A stretch of DNA of 10,012 nucleotides, taken from positions 1 through 10,012 of the forward strand of contig CAMWKY010000055.1 in the NCBI GenBank assembly GCA_947174965.1, read 5' to 3'. Shown here one piece after another: positions 6,628 through 10,012 of the stretch; the first letter of the stretch is position 1, and every line of letters starts with the position of its first letter. Made by a program: the position numbers and the translations under genes. Origin of the DNA: an uncultured Ruminococcus sp. (GTDB lineage: Bacteria; Bacillota; Clostridia; Oscillospirales; Ruminococcaceae). The notes under the pieces are model-generated. The model made no database searches. It was given only the letters and a program-made list of their open reading frames with translations, and had not been told where the DNA came from.

Positions 6628-7776
6628 TCAGTCTTTTTTACCTGCTTTCCATTTAAGACCCCAGTTAAAAGCATTATCTGCATATACCTGATTTTTATAA
6701 AACTCAACAACTTTCTTTACAGTAAAATTGTCGCTGACGTTTTCAAGCAATGCAACTGCACAAAGCGTCAGGTTACTTCCATATTCGTCCATTTTCACGA
6801 CTACTTCAGGACTTCCTGCACATTTTACCGTAACAACTCCGTCTGTTCCCTGCCAGTCTGCACTGCCATCATAAATAAAAGCATAAACAAGTATACGCTT
6901 TATCTCTGAAACCATTTCTGCATTTATACGGAGCGTTTCGCCGTCTGATGATGCACCCGTTCTGTCGTCACCGTCAAGCATTATATATGGTGGCTGATTC
7001 AGTGAGCCGAATCTATTTCCAAGTGCCTGAATAGTTCCCTTTGAACCGTCTTTCAGCTCATACAGACAGCCTAAATCCAAATCGACAGGCTTTGCCGTAA
7101 ATCCCGTCTGTTGTTTCCAGTTGAGATTTATTGAAATTTCACCCTTAATATTATTTCCGCACTTCACAAGACTTATTTTCTGCCCTTTTTGCAGATTGAT
7201 TTTCTGCGGTGGCGGAGTTGTTTCTGCTGTTTTTTCTGTAACTGGTTGTGGTGGAGAAAGATTAATGCTGTCTTTGCCATAAGATTTAATCAAATCATTG
7301 AAACCGTCATTGAATCCCATAGCAACCGCACTTATTCGCCATACATCTTTTTTATAGATTTCAGCCGTTACAACAGCTTTTTCCATTTTAAAATCAGTAC
7401 CGCTCAGTTGAAAATCCAATGCACTGCTGTCATTCTGATAAATGCTGAATACATGAGAAACAATGTTTCTTATCAGTGAACCACCTTCAACAACGAAAGC
7501 AAATACAAGCTTGTTTATACTTTCTGGCAATTCTGAAAGACTGATTCTGAAATCAGCTGAATTTTCTGAACTGCTGTACATGATTTCGCTGTTATGTGAT
7601 AATCTGCGATTATGAAAAATCACATAGTTTTCATCAGTGATTCTGTTATCTGAATCAACTCCGAAACAGAAAAAACTATATTTGTCAGAGCCGTCAACTT
7701 TCATTTTAACATTAAAAGCACTGTTGACATCAATGTGATTTTCCAGTTTATCACGCATACCACGCTGTAAATCCAT
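6628..7776 (-). CDS. tandem TerD-domain protein with TerA-like C-terminal domain
   Basis: This 382-residue protein holds two TerD-superfamily domains joined by a Pro/Thr-rich linker (about 174-192). The first (1-168) starts MDLQRGMRDKL and closely resembles the N-terminus of the next gene upstream. The second begins with the classic TerD opening INLQKGQKISL (193-203). It carries VDLDLGCLYEL (231-241), TIQALGN (248-254), LDGDDRTG (267-274) and the GE pair at 279-280, a pattern typical of TerA. TerD-type domains bind Ca2+ through such acidic loops. The second domain keeps these residues, while the first lacks the usual acidic loop (it reads SSSENSADFRI at 68-78) and may not bind calcium. No signal peptide or membrane helix is visible, so it is probably cytosolic or a peripheral part of a membrane-associated Ter complex. 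The ATG has AGAGGGG 6 nt upstream. It lies 16 nt after the TerD-vWA gene. Its biochemical role is unknown, and tellurite resistance itself should not be assumed. Confidence 0.9.
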   Translation of the reverse strand: MDLQRGMRDKLENHIDVNSAFNVKMKVDGSDKYSFFCFGVDSDNRITDENYVIFHNRRLSHNSEIMYSSSENSADFRISLSELPESINKLVFAFVVEGGSLIRNIVSHVFSIYQNDSSALDFQLSGTDFKMEKAVVTAEIYKKDVWRISAVAMGFNDGFNDLIKSYGKDSINLSPPQPVTEKTAETTPPPQKINLQKGQKISLVKCGNNIKGEISINLNWKQQTGFTAKPVDLDLGCLYELKDGSKGTIQALGNRFGSLNQPPYIMLDGDDRTGASSDGETLRINAEMVSEIKRILVYAFIYDGSADWQGTDGVVTVKCAGSPEVVVKMDEYGSNLTLCAVALLENVSDNFTVKKVVEFYKNQVYADNAFNWGLKWKAGKKD

Positions 7777-7792
7777 AATAATCCCCTCTTTC

Positions 7793-9034
7793 TTATATCA
7801 TATTTTTGTACCTGATTTCTTTCAGCCACTGCGGAAACTCATTCAATAGACGGCTGTACAATTCATTATTCGGAACTCTCCTGAAATCATCAAGAGAAAA
7901 GAAATTTGCATTGTCAACATATCTTCCTGTCATTGTGTCAAGCTCCTCAAGTACTCCGTATCTGTTTCCGCCGATACCGACAAACTGCCAGAAAATCGGC
8001 TTATCTGATACTTCTTTCAATATCTTCTTTACTTTATGCGGACTGTTAAACTCACCGTCTGTTACAAATATAACATATGCAGGCAGTCTTGTTCCGTTGT
8101 ACTCCTTACATACGTCTTTCATAACATCAACCGCATTAGTGCCAAATCCAAGATTAGACATAAGATTTTTCCAATTTTTCGGAACAGCATATGTATAATT
8201 TCCGAGATTTACAGAGTCCATTCTCTGCGTACTTGAACCATAATACCAGAAATCAAGTTCACCGTCATCATCAAACTGTACAGCTAAAGGCAGAATCTTA
8301 TTTACAATCTCCTGAACTGTACCATTTTCATATCTTCCGCTCATTGAACCTGATATATCCATAACAAGTGCAACTCTTGCAACAGTATCAAGAAGATTGC
8401 GTTTTTTCAACTCAACTGTAAGAGGTTTTGCAAGTGAAACAAGTTGTGGAGCTTTTTCAAGCTTTTTTTCAAGAGATACTTTTGCAGGCTGTTGAACAGG
8501 TGCAGGCGGTGGAGCTGACATATCCTCCTCACCGCCGTATGAACGAAGCAAATCACCCAGTCCACCGAAAAATCCTCTTGCAACTGCATTTATTCGCCAT
8601 ACTTCCTTGCGGTATATTTCAACTGTTATAATTGCTTTTTCTTTTGTAAAATCATTTCCACTCAACTGCAATGCAAGAACATTGTTTCCGTTCTGATTCA
8701 ATGTGAACATATGAGAATTTATGTCGCCCATTGATGTATTGCCGTCAATACTTGCTGTAAATACAAGCTTATTTATATTCATGGGCAATAATGCAAGGTT
8801 TATTCTGAAATTTGCTGAATTTCCTGAACCACTGTAATTTATTTCACTGTTTGGTGATGATGTTTGATTGTAGAAAATCATATATCTGTCATCAGAAAGT
8901 TGGTCATTTGCATCAACTCCAAAACAACAGAAATCATAAGTATCTGCGCCATTTATGCTCATCTGAATATCAATTGTGCTGTTTATATTGATATATTTGT
9001 CAAGTCTGTCACGCATACCACGCTTTAAATCCAT
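7793..9034 (-). CDS. TerD domain fused to TerF-type von Willebrand A domain
   Basis: This 413-residue protein has an N-terminal TerD-like domain (1-168), a Pro/Ala-rich linker (about 173-185) with a VSLEKKLEK stretch, and a C-terminal vWA domain of the TerF type (about 218-410). The vWA metal site (MIDAS) looks complete: DISGSMS (226-232) gives D226, S228 and S230, GTN gives T299, and TDGE gives D326. It should bind a divalent metal and mediate protein-protein contacts, probably as a scaffold for the Ter complex. The N-terminal domain is clearly a paralogue of the one in the next gene and also lacks the usual acidic calcium loop (it reads GSGNSANFRI at 69-78), though D34 is kept. I chose ATG 9034 because a perfect GGAGGTG ends 6 nt upstream. 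A GTG at 9043 lies inside that site and is unlikely to be used. It follows the AIM24 gene by 15 nt. The architecture is confidently recognised; the precise role is inferred. Confidence 0.93.
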   Translation of the reverse strand: MDLKRGMRDRLDKYININSTIDIQMSINGADTYDFCCFGVDANDQLSDDRYMIFYNQTSSPNSEINYSGSGNSANFRINLALLPMNINKLVFTASIDGNTSMGDINSHMFTLNQNGNNVLALQLSGNDFTKEKAIITVEIYRKEVWRINAVARGFFGGLGDLLRSYGGEEDMSAPPPAPVQQPAKVSLEKKLEKAPQLVSLAKPLTVELKKRNLLDTVARVALVMDISGSMSGRYENGTVQEIVNKILPLAVQFDDDGELDFWYYGSSTQRMDSVNLGNYTYAVPKNWKNLMSNLGFGTNAVDVMKDVCKEYNGTRLPAYVIFVTDGEFNSPHKVKKILKEVSDKPIFWQFVGIGGNRYGVLEELDTMTGRYVDNANFFSLDDFRRVPNNELYSRLLNEFPQWLKEIRYKNMI

Positions 9035-9040
9035 AAAAAA

Positions 9041-9047
9041 CACCTCC
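9041..9047 (-). promoter_or_regulatory. ribosome binding site deciding the TerD-vWA start
   Basis: GGAGGTG, then six T residues, precedes ATG 9034. The last bases of the site form an in-frame GTG that would otherwise extend the protein by three residues. The site is near-perfect, so ATG is preferred. Confidence 0.85.
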
Positions 9048-9049
9048 GA

Positions 9050-9742
9050 TTAATCTATAATATGAGTTTCATGCGGTCTTTCTGTCGGCTGTATAAGAAC
9101 AGTTGTTTTAGCACTTCCATGCCATTCAAACATATAGCTTTCACCTGAATGTTGTCCGATAAGATTCCGCCATGATATATCAAGTTTTATTTCAGGGTCG
9201 GCATTTGTCCAGCATACAACAGCATCAGGGTCAACTGTAATTGTTGAGTTATTGTCCATATTGCTTAAAACAACAGGATTGCCGTCTGACAGAACAGCAA
9301 CAAAAGATTCATTGCCCGTACCAGTCAGAACAGATGTGAACATACCTTTTTGGGAAATAAGACCCTGACCAAGAAATCTCACACTATAATCACACTGATT
9401 TGAAAATGCAAGCAGATTTTCGCTTTCAACATAAACACTTTCACCTGGCTGAAGATGATACACAACAACGTGTTGTTCCTGATTTGCATAGTATGTCACG
9501 CTGTCGCCCGAAAACTCAACTTTCATAAGCGGTAAATTTTCACCTGTAGCACGTCTTATAATCTGTCCGAATATAGCTTGTCCGATATTCTGTTGAGGTC
9601 CTAATATTACTTTTGTAAATTTGAAATTTCTTGCCCCGTTACATTCCCCCGCAATAAATGCACCCTGCTTTGTGAAAATACAGTCATTTCCGGTACATTT
9701 CACCATGAGACACAATTCATTAATAACCTGAAAATCTACCAA
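9050..9742 (-). CDS. AIM24-family protein of the Ter stress operon
   Basis: This 230-residue soluble protein belongs to the AIM24 (TIGR00266-like) beta-rich family, whose bacterial members often sit in Ter operons and whose molecular role is unclear. Family landmarks are KQGAFIAGE, ATGENLPLMKV, the central YHLQPGESVYVES, then FLGQGLISQKGMFTSVLTGTG, SDGNPVVL and, near the end, ESYMFEWHG. No signal peptide or membrane segment is visible. I place the start at TTG 9742 because AAAGGGTGA lies 5 nt upstream. This lets the protein begin at the strand MVDFQVINEL, as usual for the family, and leaves a 16-nt gap after the terD-like stop. The upstream ATG at 9778 would add 12 residues, overlap the preceding gene by 20 nt and has no ribosome binding site. 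It may help organise the membrane-linked Ter complex, which is inference from recurrent gene neighbourhood. Confidence 0.9.
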   Translation of the reverse strand: MVDFQVINELCLMVKCTGNDCIFTKQGAFIAGECNGARNFKFTKVILGPQQNIGQAIFGQIIRRATGENLPLMKVEFSGDSVTYYANQEQHVVVYHLQPGESVYVESENLLAFSNQCDYSVRFLGQGLISQKGMFTSVLTGTGNESFVAVLSDGNPVVLSNMDNNSTITVDPDAVVCWTNADPEIKLDISWRNLIGQHSGESYMFEWHGSAKTTVLIQPTERPHETHIID

Positions 9743-9747
9743 ATAAA

Positions 9748-9756
9748 TCACCCTTT
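9748..9756 (-). promoter_or_regulatory. ribosome binding site supporting a TTG start for the AIM24 gene
   Basis: The minus strand reads AAAGGGTGA, TTTAT, TTG. The site begins just after the stop codon of the TerD gene (9759-9761). No comparable site exists before the ATG at 9778. Confidence 0.65.
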
Positions 9757-9758
9757 CA

Positions 9759-10012
9759 TTATTTAAGCTGGATTCCATACAGACCGCAGAAATCCGCTAA
9801 ATCTTTTCTGTAGCCTGAACCTACTGCATAGAATTTCCATGAATCCTTATATCTATATAATTCCCCTATAACAAGAGATGTCACACTTTCTGGCAGATAT
9901 TCGCCGTTATATCGTGCAATCTCCGTTCCGTTTCCGTCCATTATTCTTGCGTATATATTTTTAACCATTGAAAAATCAAGCTTTCTTTGAAATGATTCAT
10001 ATATAGTAAGAC
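9759..10012 (-). CDS. TerD-domain stress protein, C-terminal part (5' end beyond window)
   Basis: This is the C-terminal end of a TerD-family protein. The reading frame stays open upstream of the ATG at 9968 to the window edge, with residues LTIYESFQRKLDFS preceding it. The Met at 9968 is therefore internal and the gene is cut by the window rather than truncated in nature. The visible 84 residues carry the family ending: a strand with NIYARIMDGNGTEIARY, then GELYRYKDSWKFYAVGSGY, and a final helix and YGI as in single-domain TerD/TerE/TerZ proteins, which are about 190 residues long. TerD proteins are calcium-binding and cytosolic. Which paralogue it is cannot be told from this part, and the calcium ligands lie outside the window. 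Its stop codon lies 16 nt before the AIM24 start, consistent with one operon. Confidence 0.88.
   Translation of the reverse strand, partial: LTIYESFQRKLDFSMVKNIYARIMDGNGTEIARYNGEYLPESVTSLVIGELYRYKDSWKFYAVGSGYRKDLADFCGLYGIQLK

Noticed and set aside
7806..8198. Plus-strand open frame of 130 codons opposite the vWA domain
   Set aside because: The minus strand here encodes an intact vWA domain with a full metal site; the plus-strand product has no recognisable motif.
6628..10012. Tellurite resistance as the biological role
   Set aside because: The name comes from the phenotype of one plasmid-borne operon; nothing in this sequence shows tellurium chemistry, and general stress or calcium-linked roles are more likely.

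Overview
The window looks like part of a chromosome of a low-GC Gram-positive gut Clostridium-like bacterium. Ruminococcus and its Oscillospiraceae relatives fit best. The reasons are the AT-rich sequence, strong AGGAGG-type ribosome binding sites, some TTG starts, and the particular mix of protein families. This taxonomic call is an inference from composition and recognised protein style. Every supported gene lies on the minus strand, so transcription runs from right to left and all genes appear to belong to one long operon that continues past both edges.

The upstream half (right, 10012 to 3967) is a Ter-type stress-response module. In transcription order it encodes the C-terminal end of a TerD-domain protein, an AIM24-family protein with a probable TTG start, a TerD domain fused to a TerF-type von Willebrand A domain, a TerD domain fused to a TerA-type domain, and a PMCA-like calcium P-type ATPase. 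TerD domains are known calcium-binding beta-sandwich modules, so a calcium pump in the same operon makes functional sense.

The downstream half (left, 3905 to 34 and probably beyond) is the Ter-associated biosynthetic module. It encodes a CitE-like C-C bond lyase with a TIM-barrel fold, a phosphoribosyltransferase with a C-terminal TRSP domain, a second PRTase-like (StiP-family) protein with a C-terminal PELOTA RNA-binding-like domain, and a HAD-family phosphatase. These genes are almost seamless: a 4-nt ATGA overlap, then gaps of 4 and 11 nt, with Shine-Dalgarno sites lying in or against the preceding stop codons. From earlier comparative genomics of Ter systems, this set has been proposed to make a nucleoside-like metabolite. 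The product is still not known experimentally as far as I am aware. A short open frame at the left edge may be the start of the next gene.

The two halves are separated by the largest gap in the window (61 nt). That gap holds a strong 11-bp hairpin that is stable specifically in the sense RNA, and it is a candidate for differential expression of the two modules. There are no stretches over 300 bases without a gene, and I see no tRNA, rRNA, CRISPR array, insertion sequence or attachment site.
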